Shown piece by piece: positions 24,785 to 35,780 of a stretch of DNA of 64,000 bases. Position 1 is the stretch's first letter; the number at the start of each line of letters is the position of its first letter. A program made the translations under genes and the position numbers. The notes beneath the pieces are model-generated. The model saw only the letters and a program-made list of their open reading frames with translations. It was not told the DNA's origin and did no database searches. The stretch spans positions 27,502-91,501 of the forward strand of contig CAYYJN010000002.1 of the NCBI GenBank assembly GCA_964472275.1. The letters run 5' to 3'. Origin of the DNA: JAFDVN01 sp964472275 (GTDB lineage Bacteria > Acidobacteriota > Holophagae > Holophagales > Holophagaceae).

Positions 24785-26512
24785 ATGAAAGACCGGGAGA
24801 TCGTCGAACAGGTGAAGGACGCGACGGATCTGGTCGCGCTCGTGGGGCAGGCTGTGAAGCTGAAGAAGAGCGGCGCGGCGTGGAGCGGGCTTTGCCCTTT
24901 CCATTCGGAGCGCTCGCCGAGCTTCCAGGTGGTGCCTCAGCGGGGCTTCTACCACTGCTTCGGCTGCGGCAAGCACGGCGACGCGTTCACCTGGGTCATG
25001 GAGCGCGAAGGCCTCACCTTCCCCGAAGCGTTGGACCTGCTCGCGCGGCAGGCGGGAATCACGCTGCCGGAGCGGCGTGAGCGGCCCAAGGAAGTCCTCG
25101 ACCACGAGGAGCGGCTGCGGACCGTGCTGGAAGCGGCCCAGACCTTCTACCAGCAGGAGCTTTCCCGCAGCGAGGCGGCGCTCACCTACCTGAAAGGTCG
25201 CGGCATCACGGAGGCCTTCGCGAAGGAGGCCGGATTCGGCGCGGCGCCGGACGCCTGGGACAAGCTCGTGACCCATCTCCGCCGCCTCGACATCAGCGCG
25301 GATCTCATCGAGCAGGCGGGCCTCGCCTCCCGCAGCGAGCGCGGCACGCAGATTGATTTCCTCCGCAACCGCCTCACCATCCCCATCCACGACGCCCGCG
25401 GCCGCCTCGTGGCCTTCGGCGGGCGCGTCTTGGGAGATGAGAAGCCCAAGTACCTGAACACGCGGGAAACGCCGCTCTTCAAGAAGGGCTCGACGCTCTT
25501 CGGCATGCACCGCGCCAAGGGCGCGCTGCGAGATGGCGCCCTCGTGGTGGAGGGCTATTTCGATGTGCTCCAACTCCAGCAGGAAGGCCTGGCCGGCGTC
25601 GTGGCGCCGCTCGGGACGGCGCTCACCGAGGATCACCTGCACCAGGTCCACCGCTTCACCAAGCGGCTCGTGCTGTGCTTCGACGGCGACGCCGCGGGCC
25701 GCCGCGCCATGGAGAAGAGCCTGCGCCTCTCGCTGCCCATGGGCTTCGAAGTGCGTCTGTTGGAACTGCCCTCGGGCGAAGATCCGGACACTTGGTGCAT
25801 GAAGATCGGCGCGCAGGCCTTCGGCGATCTGCTCCGCAAAGCGCCGGACTGGGCCAGCTTCGTCATCAACCGCGCGATGGAGGGCAAGGACGCCCGGCGG
25901 GTGACGGAACGCATGGAGGCTTTCCGCGAACTCCAGACCTACCTTCCCCACCTCCCCAACGCGCCAGAAACCCAGGAATTGCTGGCGAGCCTCGCCCATC
26001 AGCTTCAGGTGCCCATGAGCGAGCTGGACCGCGTCCGCAAAGGCGCTTCGGGAAACCAGGCGATGCCGCTCTCACCCCGCCCGGAGGCGCGCACCGCGCT
26101 GGATGACGCCGTCCGGTCCCTCCTGCTGCTTTGCCGGGCGGGCCACCTGTCGCGGGTTCAAGCGGCTCCGCCCGCCTGGTGGGAGGGCCTGGAAGGCGCC
26201 TCCGTGCTCCAGGCCCTCCTGGATGCCGAAGGCGAGGAGGACGCCCTGCCCGGCGAGTTGCTGGCGCTCATCCGCGGCCTGGAGGCCCAGGTCTCCCGAC
26301 GGGATGAGCTGGACGCCGCCTTGGATCCGGAACCGGTGTTGGGGCGGGTGGAGGCCCAGTTCGTGGACCGGGAGATCCGGACCCTCCAGCGGCAACTTCA
26401 GGAACCGCGGGTGCTGGCCGACAAGGAAGTGCAGGGGCGCCTGGAAGCCCGCCTTTCCGGACTGTTGGCCCGCAAAAGCCAATTGGCCCGTCAATTGCGT
26501 GCCTCCCGTTAG
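24785..26512 (+). CDS. dnaG: DNA primase
   Basis: A 575-residue bacterial primase that makes RNA primers at the replication fork. N-terminal CHC2 zinc ribbon (CPFHSERSPSFQV...FHCFGCGKHGD-like; C40, H43, C60, C63 region), TOPRIM core with VVEGYFDVLQLQQEG and CFDGDAAGRRA, and a C-terminal DnaB-binding helical region. The start MKDREIVEQVKDATD is preferred; an ATG three codons upstream (24776) is also possible. Part of the conserved dnaG-rpoD pair. Confidence 0.95.
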   Translation: MKDREIVEQVKDATDLVALVGQAVKLKKSGAAWSGLCPFHSERSPSFQVVPQRGFYHCFGCGKHGDAFTWVMEREGLTFPEALDLLARQAGITLPERRERPKEVLDHEERLRTVLEAAQTFYQQELSRSEAALTYLKGRGITEAFAKEAGFGAAPDAWDKLVTHLRRLDISADLIEQAGLASRSERGTQIDFLRNRLTIPIHDARGRLVAFGGRVLGDEKPKYLNTRETPLFKKGSTLFGMHRAKGALRDGALVVEGYFDVLQLQQEGLAGVVAPLGTALTEDHLHQVHRFTKRLVLCFDGDAAGRRAMEKSLRLSLPMGFEVRLLELPSGEDPDTWCMKIGAQAFGDLLRKAPDWASFVINRAMEGKDARRVTERMEAFRELQTYLPHLPNAPETQELLASLAHQLQVPMSELDRVRKGASGNQAMPLSPRPEARTALDDAVRSLLLLCRAGHLSRVQAAPPAWWEGLEGASVLQALLDAEGEEDALPGELLALIRGLEAQVSRRDELDAALDPEPVLGRVEAQFVDREIRTLQRQLQEPRVLADKEVQGRLEARLSGLLARKSQLARQLRASR

Positions 26513-26534
26513 CATCCTCCTGACAATCCAGCCC

Positions 26535-26600
26535 TTGCGCGATGGCGCAAACATTCCATACTGAATGGTTCCGGCCCGAACCCACACTGGTCTCAGTGTG
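26535..26600 (+). promoter_or_regulatory. dnaG-rpoD spacer: two small hairpins and a candidate promoter
   Basis: TTGCGC-gatg-GCGCAA (26535-26550) and CACACTG-gtct-CAGTGTG (26583-26600) are perfect short inverted repeats without T tails. TTGCGC at 26535 and CATACT at 26557-26562, spaced 16 nt, could be a weak sigma-70 promoter giving rpoD its own start. The 150-nt spacer otherwise shows nothing recognisable. Confidence 0.3.
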
Positions 26601-26663
26601 TCCGGGCGTGTCCGGCGGCCTCTCCACCCGTGCAGCCTTCCGGTCTCTTTCGTTGAGGATTGA

Positions 26664-28391
<1,728 letters not shown>

Positions 28392-28479
28392 CAGCGGGAA
28401 CGGCTTTCGAGTGGGACTGCGAATTTGTGAGCCGAGGTCCGAATGGACCTCGGGCACATCCCGAAGGGATGCGAACAGG
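28392..28479. other. Insert between the two rpoD ends, with two hairpins
   Basis: An 88-nt segment lies between the functional rpoD stop and the duplicated rpoD end. It holds CCGAGGTCC-gaat-GGACCTCGG (28432-28453) and CATCCC-gaa-GGGATG (28457-28471), both perfect. No open frame of its own. A hairpin with a 3-nt loop also precedes the duplicated Nfu end near 57457-57477. Confidence 0.7.
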
Positions 28480-28527
28480 ATCAGGCACCCCCGCTATTCG
28501 AAGACCCTCAAGGCGTTCCTGGGCTGA
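28480..28527 (+). pseudogene. rpoD: Displaced second copy of the rpoD 3' end
   Basis: Sixteen codons encoding IRHPRYSKTLKAFLG and TGA, identical in protein to the true rpoD end but differing at most third codon positions and richer in G/C. The offset is 136 nt, so it is out of frame with the gene. A rho-independent terminator follows 19 nt later, so this is probably the original native end, displaced by an insertion or by recombination with foreign DNA. Confidence 0.85.
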
Positions 28528-28546
28528 TCCAGGCCCGCGCTTCGTC

Positions 28547-28577
28547 AAGCCCCCGCACGCGCGGGGGCTTTTCGTTT
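28547..28577 (+). terminator. Rho-independent terminator of the dnaG-rpoD unit
   Basis: A perfect 10-bp stem, AAGCCCCCGC with GCGGGGGCTT (28547-28556, 28561-28570), loop ACGC, then TTCGTTT. It lies after the displaced rpoD end and 12 nt before the MFS gene. Confidence 0.85.
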
Positions 28578-28588
28578 AGGCTCTTCCC

Positions 28589-30214
28589 ATGCCCGCAGCC
28601 TCCCGTTCCAGCGCCTGGGAACCCCTGAAGAACCGCGCCTTCGCCATCCTCATCACCGCGAATGTCGCATCCAACATCGGGACCTGGATCCAGAATGTGG
28701 GCGAGAAGTGGCAGATGGCGGAGCTGACGCGCTCGCCCCTGCTCATCTCCCTCATCGAGACGGGCACGACGCTGCCTATCCTCTTCCTCGCCCTGGCGGC
28801 GGGCGCGCTTGCCGACATCGTGGACCGGCGGAAGCTCCTGCTCGCGGCTCAGACCTACATGCTGGTCGTGGCGGCGACGCTCTCCGCGCTCACCTTCGCG
28901 GGCCTCATCACGCCCACGGTGCTCATCGTCATGTCGCTGCTGCTGGGCGTGGGATCGGCGCTCACGCAGCCCGCCTGGCAGGCCATCGTCCCGGAGTTGC
29001 TGCCCAGGGAGCAGATCGCCAACGGCGTCGCGCTCAATTCAGCGGGCTTCAACGCGAGCCGCGCGATCGGCCCGGCCATCGGCGGCTTCATCGTCGGCCT
29101 CTTCGGCCCCGCCTGGGCCTTCGCGCTCAACTCCCTCAGCTTCCTCGCCGTGGTCGGCGCGCTGTGGCAATGGAAGCGCGTCGCGACGACCCAGGATCTT
29201 CCCGGCGAGCGCTTCATGGGCGCGGTGAAGGTGGGCATCCGCTATGCGCGCCACAGCCGCCCGCTCCAGATCATTCTCTGGCGAGCGGTGGCCTTCGTCT
29301 TCTTCACCGGCATCATCTTCAGCCTGCTGCCCAGCCTCGCTATCCATCACCTGCACGACAGTTCCGAGGGCTTCGGCCTATTGCTGGGCTGCATCGGCGC
29401 GGGCGCGGTCACCTCCACGGCCTTCCTGCCCCGCCTTCGCGCGCGCATGGCGACGAACCGCCTGCTCCTGATCTTCCACCTGCTCGCGGTGGCGGGCATC
29501 ACCGCCCTCGGGTTCTCAACCCATGACTGGATGGCGGCCGTGGCGCTCTTCGCCTGCGGCATGAGCTGGCTTTCCGTGCTCTCCACGGTGAACACCGCCA
29601 TCCAACTCTCGGTGCCGTCTTGGGTGAAGGCCCGCGCCTTTGGTTGCTACACCATGGCCTGGGGCGGCTCCCTCGCGATCGGAGCGACCTTCTGGGGCGC
29701 GGTGGCCATGCGCTTCGGCATCCGCGGGGCCTTCATCGCCTCGGGCGTCGGCCTGCTCCTCGCGACGATCCTCGTCCACCGCCTCAAGATCGAGGCGCTG
29801 GATCATGAGCCGGACCTCACGCCCCACCGCGCGGCGCCCCATCCCGACCAGGGCATAGACCCGGAAGCCGGTCCCATCCTCATCCAGCTTGAATACCGGA
29901 TCCGGCCGGAGGATCGGGACGCCTTCCGCGCCGCCATGCGGGAAGTCCGCCGCATCCGCAAGCGGGATGGCGCCATCCGCTGGTCCCTCTTCGAAGATCC
30001 GGACGCGAAGTCCAAGGGCCTCGTGGCCTTCCAGGAAAGCTTCGTGAGCGCGAGCTGGGGCGAGCATCTCCGCCAGCACCACCGCGCCACCATGGAGGAC
30101 CGGGAGATCTTCGCCAAGGCTTATCACATGGACCCGGAAGGCCGCCCCCGCATCCGCCATCTCCTGGCCGCTTGGGACGAACCCGAAGCGCTCCTTGACC
30201 GGATCTGGGAGTGA
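28589..30214 (+). CDS. MFS exporter (EntS-like) with C-terminal soluble domain
   Basis: A 541-residue major facilitator, PF05977/EntS type. About 12 membrane segments span residues ~15-405 (for example ILFLALAAGALADIVDRRKLL, the loop 2-3 motif). A ~110-residue cytoplasmic domain follows (ILIQLEYRIRPEDRDAFRAAMREVRRIRKRDGA...), resembling the ferredoxin-like ABM/EthD fold found fused to this family. Homologues export siderophores or unknown small molecules. Monocistronic between the rpoD terminator and the kinase gene. Confidence 0.87.
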   Translation: MPAASRSSAWEPLKNRAFAILITANVASNIGTWIQNVGEKWQMAELTRSPLLISLIETGTTLPILFLALAAGALADIVDRRKLLLAAQTYMLVVAATLSALTFAGLITPTVLIVMSLLLGVGSALTQPAWQAIVPELLPREQIANGVALNSAGFNASRAIGPAIGGFIVGLFGPAWAFALNSLSFLAVVGALWQWKRVATTQDLPGERFMGAVKVGIRYARHSRPLQIILWRAVAFVFFTGIIFSLLPSLAIHHLHDSSEGFGLLLGCIGAGAVTSTAFLPRLRARMATNRLLLIFHLLAVAGITALGFSTHDWMAAVALFACGMSWLSVLSTVNTAIQLSVPSWVKARAFGCYTMAWGGSLAIGATFWGAVAMRFGIRGAFIASGVGLLLATILVHRLKIEALDHEPDLTPHRAAPHPDQGIDPEAGPILIQLEYRIRPEDRDAFRAAMREVRRIRKRDGAIRWSLFEDPDAKSKGLVAFQESFVSASWGEHLRQHHRATMEDREIFAKAYHMDPEGRPRIRHLLAAWDEPEALLDRIWE

Positions 30215-30215
30215 A

Positions 30216-30271
30216 GCGGGCCGCGGACCTCGGGCCTCCGGAATCCTCTCCCTTCCCGTGGCCCGAGGCCC
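30216..30271. repeat. Word-array hairpin, GGCCTCGGG family
   Basis: GGACCTCGGGCC at 30225-30236 pairs with GGCCCGAGGCCC around 30260-30271, extended on both sides by GGGCC-rich degenerate words. It lies between the MFS and kinase genes. The same word family recurs at 31294-31382 and 44891-44977. Confidence 0.65.
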
Positions 30272-30321
30272 TGGTTGACCACAACGCCTCCGCCTTGCGA
30301 CCCTGAGGAGAGGCTCCCTCC

Positions 30322-31290
30322 GTGCTTTCCAAAGATCAGATGCTGGGCAAATACCAGATCCTCGACCGGTTGGGGTCGGGGGGCTTCGGCGCGGTCTACC
30401 TGGCGATGGACACCTGGGTGAATCGCCGCGTCGCGCTCAAAGTGCCGCACCAGCAGCAGGACGAGATCGTGGATCAGCTGAAAGAGGCGCGCATCATGGC
30501 CGCGCTCAAGCACCCGAACATCGTCGAGCTCATCACCACCGAGCGGAAGAACGGCGTCTTCTTCATGGTGCTGGAATACATTGACGGCGAAAGCCTGGAC
30601 CGCATGGTGCGCCGCGAGCGCACGCTCCATCCTTCCCGCGCGCTGGAGATCGGGATGGATGTGGCCTCCGCCATCACCTTCGCCCACGGCCACCAGATCC
30701 TGCACCGCGATCTGCGCCCGGCCAACATCCTCGTCACCAAGGAGGGCGTGGCGAAGGTGACGGATTTCGGAACGAGCCGCGTGCTGGAGATGCAGCATGT
30801 GCCCTTCGCGCCCACGCGCATCGGCTCGCCGCCCTACATGGCGCCGGAGCATTTCCGCGGCCGCGCGGTGTTCCAATCGGACCTGTGGAGCATCGGCATC
30901 ACGCTCTACGAGCTGCTCACCGGCACCGTGCCCTTCTACGACGCGGATCCGCTGAAGATCGCCCAGGCCCAGACCACCCAGGAGATCGTCGCGCCGCACA
31001 ACCGCAATCCGGCGGTGCCCAAGGCGCTTTCCGATGTGGTGATGAAGGCGCTGTCCGTGAATCTCGGCGACCGCTACCTCAGCGCCCGCGCCATGCTCGA
31101 CGACCTCACGCGCCTGCGCCAAGGCGTGAACAAGGACACGCGGCCACTTGGCGCCGCCATCGCGCCCGTGCCATCCTCCGGTCCGCATCCGACCCTCAAG
31201 AGCGCCACCCAGCAGCGCCTCTGCAAGTACTGCTACAAGCCCCTGCCCCGCATGGCCACCTCCTGCCCCAGCTGCGGGGAGAAGAATTGA
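30322..31290 (+). CDS. Ser/Thr protein kinase with C-terminal zinc ribbon
   Basis: A 322-residue Hanks-type kinase. Gly loop GSGGFGAVYLA (~17-27), ATP lysine in ALKVPH, catalytic HRDLRPAN, metal site DFGTSR, and PPYMAPEHFRG are all intact, so it should be active. Instead of a membrane anchor and PASTA repeats it has a short Pro/Ala linker and a double CxxC zinc ribbon (CKYC...CPSCGEKN) at the very end. Start GTG at 30322; ATG at 30340 is the alternative. Substrate unknown; TamB follows. Confidence 0.9.
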   Translation: MLSKDQMLGKYQILDRLGSGGFGAVYLAMDTWVNRRVALKVPHQQQDEIVDQLKEARIMAALKHPNIVELITTERKNGVFFMVLEYIDGESLDRMVRRERTLHPSRALEIGMDVASAITFAHGHQILHRDLRPANILVTKEGVAKVTDFGTSRVLEMQHVPFAPTRIGSPPYMAPEHFRGRAVFQSDLWSIGITLYELLTGTVPFYDADPLKIAQAQTTQEIVAPHNRNPAVPKALSDVVMKALSVNLGDRYLSARAMLDDLTRLRQGVNKDTRPLGAAIAPVPSSGPHPTLKSATQQRLCKYCYKPLPRMATSCPSCGEKN

Positions 31291-31293
31291 CCA

Positions 31294-31382
31294 GGGCCGC
31301 CGCGGGCCGCGGGCCACAGGCCACGGGCCGAAGTGGCCCAGGCCATTCCAGCCCGGAGCCAGAGGCCCGAAGCCTGAGGCCC
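31294..31382. repeat. Word array, GGGCCACGG family
   Basis: An ~90-nt run of degenerate GGGCCRCGG / AGGCCC words between the kinase and TamB genes, with short internal inverted pairs (for example GGGCCgaagtGGCCCA) and AGGCCCGAAGCCTGAGGCCCC at the right end. Pairing is less regular than in other loci. Confidence 0.55.
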
Positions 31383-31399
31383 CAGCGGCGGAGCCGCTG

Positions 31400-34300
31400 A
31401 TGTGGCATCCCACCAAGGCGGCGTGCCGGCAGCTCTGGGGGCGGCGGTGGGTGCGGCGCATCACCTACCTGATCGCCGCGGGCATGGGCGTCGCCGCGGG
31501 CGGATCGTGGCTCCTGGACCGGCCCGCCGTCACGCGCTGGGTGATCGGGAAGGCGGACGCGTGGATGGTGGAGAACACCGGCCTCACGCTCTCGGTGGGC
31601 CGCTTCGAATTCCATCCGCTCTTCGGTTCGCTGAGCCTGGACAACCTCGCGCTCGGCGGCGACCTGCTCACCATCCGCCATGTGGAGGCGCGTTTCGACA
31701 CCTCGTCCCTCTTCGTCGGGACGCCGCATGTCTTCACTTTGCGCGTGGTGGATCCGGTCGCGCGCCTCAGCCCCGACCGCGTCGCGCGCATCCACCTCAA
31801 GCCGCGCCCCAAGTCGGAAGGCGACACGCCGCAGGTCCTGCTCGACCTGCTCAGCATCAGCGGCGCGCGCGTTGAAGTGCTGGAGCCCGTGTGGGGCCTG
31901 CCCAAAGGGGAACTGGGCTTCGACCTGAAGGGCAAGGGTTCAGGTCCAAATCAACTCGGCGTGAATCTCGTGGCGCCGCTGCTCAGGCTCCAAGGCCCGC
32001 GGGGCGAGGAGCGCGGGCGCTTGGATCTGGACGCGGACCTCTCCGATCACTGGTTCGTGCTCAAAGGCCTCCACGGCGAACTGGACAAGAGCCGCGTGAC
32101 GGCCACGGGCGCCTTCGAGCCCCGCGCTTCCCACCGCTTCGAGGTGAAAGCGGACGCCTCCACGGAGCTGGAGCAGATCTTCGGCTGGCTCGGCCAACGC
32201 CCGCCCTTCACCTTCAGCGGCCGGCTCGACACCCAAGCGCAGGCGGAAGGCACGCTGACCCAACCCAAGTGGTCGCTCCACGCTTCAAGCAAGGCGCTCA
32301 AGCCCGGCGACACCCGCTTCGCGCCCGGCGCGTTCGAACTGCGTGGAAGCGGCTCGTTGAAGGAAGCCGCCATCGAGCGCCTCCATTGGGAATCGGCCCA
32401 GGGCACGCTCGACGCCTCGGGCCGATGGGGCGGATCGCGCACGACCGCGCACCTGGACATCCACGGGCTGGCCCTGGACGCCGCGAGCCAAGCGCTCCAC
32501 GCCTCGCCCCTCGCGGGCGCCAAGGCCGATGTGAAGGCGGATGTGCAGGGGCCTTCCGAGCCGAAGGCCATGGCCTCGCCTCTCCATTGGGAAGGCGCCG
32601 CGAAGGTCACCTTCACGCAGGATTCACAACCGGCGGGCGGCTTCGACGCGTCGCTGAAGAACGGAAGAGCCGTCGTCCCCTCCCTCGCCCTTGATCTGCG
32701 CGGGTTGCACGCCGAAGGGCTGGGAGAAGGCCGCCTTGATGGGAAGGGCCTCGCCTCCTTCCAGGCCAAGGGCAACGCCTCGGTGGACGCGGGCACCGTG
32801 GCGGACGCGCTGCGCGGATGGAAGGTGGTGGATCTCGACATGGGCGGCGCGTCGGAAGCCCAGGCCGAGGTGAGCTGGGATCGCGCCACCGGCCTCGCGC
32901 TGCAAGGCGATCTCGCGTCCACGAATCCCCGCTGGCATCACGCGACCGCGGACCGCATGAAGGCCAGCGTGGACATCCACGACGACATCCTCCGCGTGAA
33001 GGACATCCATCTGGAGAAGGGCCAGGGTTCGGGCGACGCCAATCTGCGACTCACCTGGGCCAAGCATCCCGCTGGCGAAGACTTCAACCTGGAAGCCGCC
33101 TTCCAAGACCTGCCGCTGGAAGAAGGCTTGAAGGCCGCGGACCTGGACCTGCCTCTCTCCGGCACCGGCAGCGGAACGGCGCGCCTCCACGGTTCCTACG
33201 ACCACCTCGTCTTGCTGGGACACGCCCAGTTGGCGGATGGACGCGTCTACGGCCTCGCCATCCCGGCGGCTTCCACCGGCTATGACCTGGACTTGAATTC
33301 GTTGAAGCTCCAGATCCAGGATCTGCGCGTCGCGGGCGCGCTCGCCAACCTGGGCGCGCCCGAAGGAAAACCTTCCGGCGATCTGGCCTTGATGGGCGGC
33401 GGGAGTCTGGATCTGAAAGCGCTCACTGCCGATCTCCGCCTGGCGGGACCGGTGGACACCGCGTTGCTGCAGGTGCCGATGCCCCAGGTCCAGGGCCTGC
33501 TGGACCTCCACCTCGACGGACCGCTCGCCTCGTCCTTCGGAGGCTTCTCGCTTCCCGAAGGCGAAGCGCACCTGAAGAACAGCATCGTCTTCTTCCAGGA
33601 TCAGAGTCTCGTGGGGCTGGAGGCGGACCTTGCGCGGAAAGGGCCGAAGGCCATTGTCCAGATCGGGTTCGCTGGGAGGAAGGAGCGGGCGCTGCGGGTG
33701 GATCTCGGCGACCGGAGCCAAGGCCTCTTCGCCCGCGCTCAAGTGAAGCTCGACGCCACCACCGCGCCCACCCAGGCTCTCGCGGCGCAGTTCAGCCGCG
33801 GCGTGCTTCAGGATCTCAGCGTGGACCTGGACGCGGATGGCAACTACGGTCCGAACGGCTTGCGCTGGCAGGGACGGCTCGCGACGCTGAGCGGCGACTT
33901 CGGCGCCTTCGACCTCGCCCAGTCCCGCCCCACGGATCTGCGAGGCACCGAGAAGGCCGCGACCTTGAGCTTGGAATTGGAAGGCCGCCAGAAGGGCGAG
34001 AGCGGCGCGCCATCGGGCCGGGCGTCGCTCGCCGGCACGCTGCCCTTCTCCGCCCACGAGGGCATGGACCTGCGCTCCTCGGGCGCCATGGACCTCGCCG
34101 ACTTCAAGGTGATCCTCGACAGCCTGCTCGATGTGGATCCCTACAGCGCGCTCGGCGAAACGAAACCGAAGGGCCACGCCGAGTACGATCTGCGCGCCTA
34201 CGGCACCTACGCCGATCCCTACGCGGATGGCCAGATCCGCCTCGCGGATGGAAGCCTGCGCCTGGGCGGCTATCCGAGCCTGAACCACCTCACCTTCACC

Positions 34301-35449
34301 ATGCTCGCCAAGGGCCGCGATCTCACCTTCACCAAAGACAACCCCCTTCGGGCCAGCCTCGCCCAAGGCGCGCTCACGCTGGATGGAACCGCCACCTGGG
34401 CCTTGGGTGGGCTCTCCAAATACGACTTCAACGCCGCGCTCAAGGGCTTCCAGCTTCGGGATGTGCCGGGACTTGAAGGCGCCGAGGCCGCGGGCGACCT
34501 GGCCGTCACGCTGCGCGGCGATCAGGACGGCGGCCTGCTCAAGGGTCGCGTGGACGCCGAGCGATTGTCCTATCAGGCCGACATCAACCTCTCGGACCTC
34601 ATCCTCAAGAGCGCGCTCTCGGAAAGCGGGTTGTCGCTCCTAAATCCGGACGATCCGCTGGATCGCATCGCCCTCGACCTGGATCTCCACCTGTCCCAGC
34701 CGTGGGTCTGCGACACGAACCTCCTCAAGCTGGAAGGACGGCCTGAAGGCTCCTTCAAGGTGCTCGGCACCCTCGCGCATCCGGGCCTCAAGGGCCGCAT
34801 GGATTTCCTCGCCGGCGGCCGCGTGACGAACCTCCTGCCCGCGGGCGATGTGGTCATTGATCGCGGCTATCTCAACTTCACGGACCCCAGCAGCACCGAC
34901 CCCTACATCAACCTCCACGGCACCGTGCAGCTTCCGGGCTACCAAGTGGATCTGGATGTGCACGGCACGCTGAGCAACCTGGACATCGTCCCCAGCTCCA
35001 CGCCCAGCCTGCGGCGGGATGAGATCGTCGCCATCCTCATCCAGCCGGAACTGGCCTCGACCATCGCTTCCACCACGCCGGGCAGTTCGCAAAGCGCGCT
35101 CAGTTCCGGCCTCGCCAGCGCCAGCTCTGGCCTCGTGACCACGCTCGCCCTCGCCACGCTCCAGGAGCAGGTGCGCCGCACCTTCGGCCTCGACCGCGTG
35201 AGCGTGAGCCTGCGCTCGGGAAGCGGCAGCGGCACCGAGCGCGAGATCCAGTTGGGCAAGACCTTCACGCTCTTCGACCGGCGCATCCCGCTCCTGGCCT
35301 TCCAGCGCAAGTCCGGCGAACTCTCCACCGCCGGCGCCACCATCGAGCTGCGTTTCGGCGGCGTCGTCCTCAACCTCGGCGTCGCCCAGACCGCCGGCGA
35401 AGGCGTGAATCCCACCGGCGAGGTCACGCACACCTGGAGCCCGCGGTAG
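31400..35449 (+). CDS. tamB: TamB-like translocation and assembly module protein
   Basis: A 1349-residue AsmA/TamB-family protein. One N-terminal membrane anchor (RRITYLIAAGMGVAAGGSWLL, ~residues 18-38) is followed by a very long repeat-rich beta region and the C-terminal DUF490/TamB domain (AGGRVTNLLPAGDVVIDRGYLNF, YINLHGTVQLPGYQVDLDVHG, DIVPSSTPSLRRDEIVAILI). Such proteins bridge inner and outer membranes and are implicated in lipid transport or outer-membrane protein assembly. The open frame reaches back into the kinase gene; ATG 31400 gives the membrane anchor at the start. No TamA partner is adjacent. Confidence 0.88.
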   Translation: MWHPTKAACRQLWGRRWVRRITYLIAAGMGVAAGGSWLLDRPAVTRWVIGKADAWMVENTGLTLSVGRFEFHPLFGSLSLDNLALGGDLLTIRHVEARFDTSSLFVGTPHVFTLRVVDPVARLSPDRVARIHLKPRPKSEGDTPQVLLDLLSISGARVEVLEPVWGLPKGELGFDLKGKGSGPNQLGVNLVAPLLRLQGPRGEERGRLDLDADLSDHWFVLKGLHGELDKSRVTATGAFEPRASHRFEVKADASTELEQIFGWLGQRPPFTFSGRLDTQAQAEGTLTQPKWSLHASSKALKPGDTRFAPGAFELRGSGSLKEAAIERLHWESAQGTLDASGRWGGSRTTAHLDIHGLALDAASQALHASPLAGAKADVKADVQGPSEPKAMASPLHWEGAAKVTFTQDSQPAGGFDASLKNGRAVVPSLALDLRGLHAEGLGEGRLDGKGLASFQAKGNASVDAGTVADALRGWKVVDLDMGGASEAQAEVSWDRATGLALQGDLASTNPRWHHATADRMKASVDIHDDILRVKDIHLEKGQGSGDANLRLTWAKHPAGEDFNLEAAFQDLPLEEGLKAADLDLPLSGTGSGTARLHGSYDHLVLLGHAQLADGRVYGLAIPAASTGYDLDLNSLKLQIQDLRVAGALANLGAPEGKPSGDLALMGGGSLDLKALTADLRLAGPVDTALLQVPMPQVQGLLDLHLDGPLASSFGGFSLPEGEAHLKNSIVFFQDQSLVGLEADLARKGPKAIVQIGFAGRKERALRVDLGDRSQGLFARAQVKLDATTAPTQALAAQFSRGVLQDLSVDLDADGNYGPNGLRWQGRLATLSGDFGAFDLAQSRPTDLRGTEKAATLSLELEGRQKGESGAPSGRASLAGTLPFSAHEGMDLRSSGAMDLADFKVILDSLLDVDPYSALGETKPKGHAEYDLRAYGTYADPYADGQIRLADGSLRLGGYPSLNHLTFTMLAKGRDLTFTKDNPLRASLAQGALTLDGTATWALGGLSKYDFNAALKGFQLRDVPGLEGAEAAGDLAVTLRGDQDGGLLKGRVDAERLSYQADINLSDLILKSALSESGLSLLNPDDPLDRIALDLDLHLSQPWVCDTNLLKLEGRPEGSFKVLGTLAHPGLKGRMDFLAGGRVTNLLPAGDVVIDRGYLNFTDPSSTDPYINLHGTVQLPGYQVDLDVHGTLSNLDIVPSSTPSLRRDEIVAILIQPELASTIASTTPGSSQSALSSGLASASSGLVTTLALATLQEQVRRTFGLDRVSVSLRSGSGSGTEREIQLGKTFTLFDRRIPLLAFQRKSGELSTAGATIELRFGGVVLNLGVAQTAGEGVNPTGEVTHTWSPR

Positions 35450-35461
35450 GGCTTTCGCCCC

Positions 35462-35559
35462 GGCGTCAGACTTCAGGCGTCAGGCTTCGGGCCGCACCGG
35501 TTAAGCTGGAGACCGACGCGCTTCAACCCGACGCCTGACACCCGATGCCCGACGCCCGA
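35462..35559. repeat. Word-array hairpin, GGCGTCAGG family, overlaps the moaD start
   Basis: Left arm 35462-35493 and a right arm from ~35514 onward iterate GGCGTCAG / CGACGCC words, related to the arrays at 7376 and 8490. The right arm runs through the moaD ATG: the first five codons (MPDAR) are encoded by the repeat words, so the array also forms the moaD translation-initiation region. Confidence 0.7.
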
Positions 35560-35778
35560 ATCACCGTCCTCGCCTTCGCCCGCTACCGCGACTTGCTCGA
35601 CTTCGAGCGCGTGGAGCTTCCACTCGCGCCGACGCTGGGCGCACTGCTGGCGGATCCTCGCTTCGCGAAGCTGCCCAAAGACGCGCTGCTGGCTATCAAT
35701 CAGGAATTCGCGGAGCGCGAAACGGCCTTGAAGGATGGCGATGAAGTCGCGCTGCTCCCGCCGGTGAGCGGGGGGTGA
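35545..35778 (+). CDS. moaD: MoaD-like molybdopterin synthase sulfur carrier
   Basis: A 77-residue ubiquitin-like protein ending in the required Gly-Gly (PPVSGG), which is thiocarboxylated and passes sulfur to molybdopterin precursor or a related acceptor. LALLPPVSGG-type ends and the length are typical. It stands alone: no moaE, moeB or other Moco genes are adjacent. The start region comes from a word array, and no clear Shine-Dalgarno is seen. The GNAT gene follows with overlap. Confidence 0.85.
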   Translation: MPDARITVLAFARYRDLLDFERVELPLAPTLGALLADPRFAKLPKDALLAINQEFAERETALKDGDEVALLPPVSGG

Positions 35779-35780
35779 GG

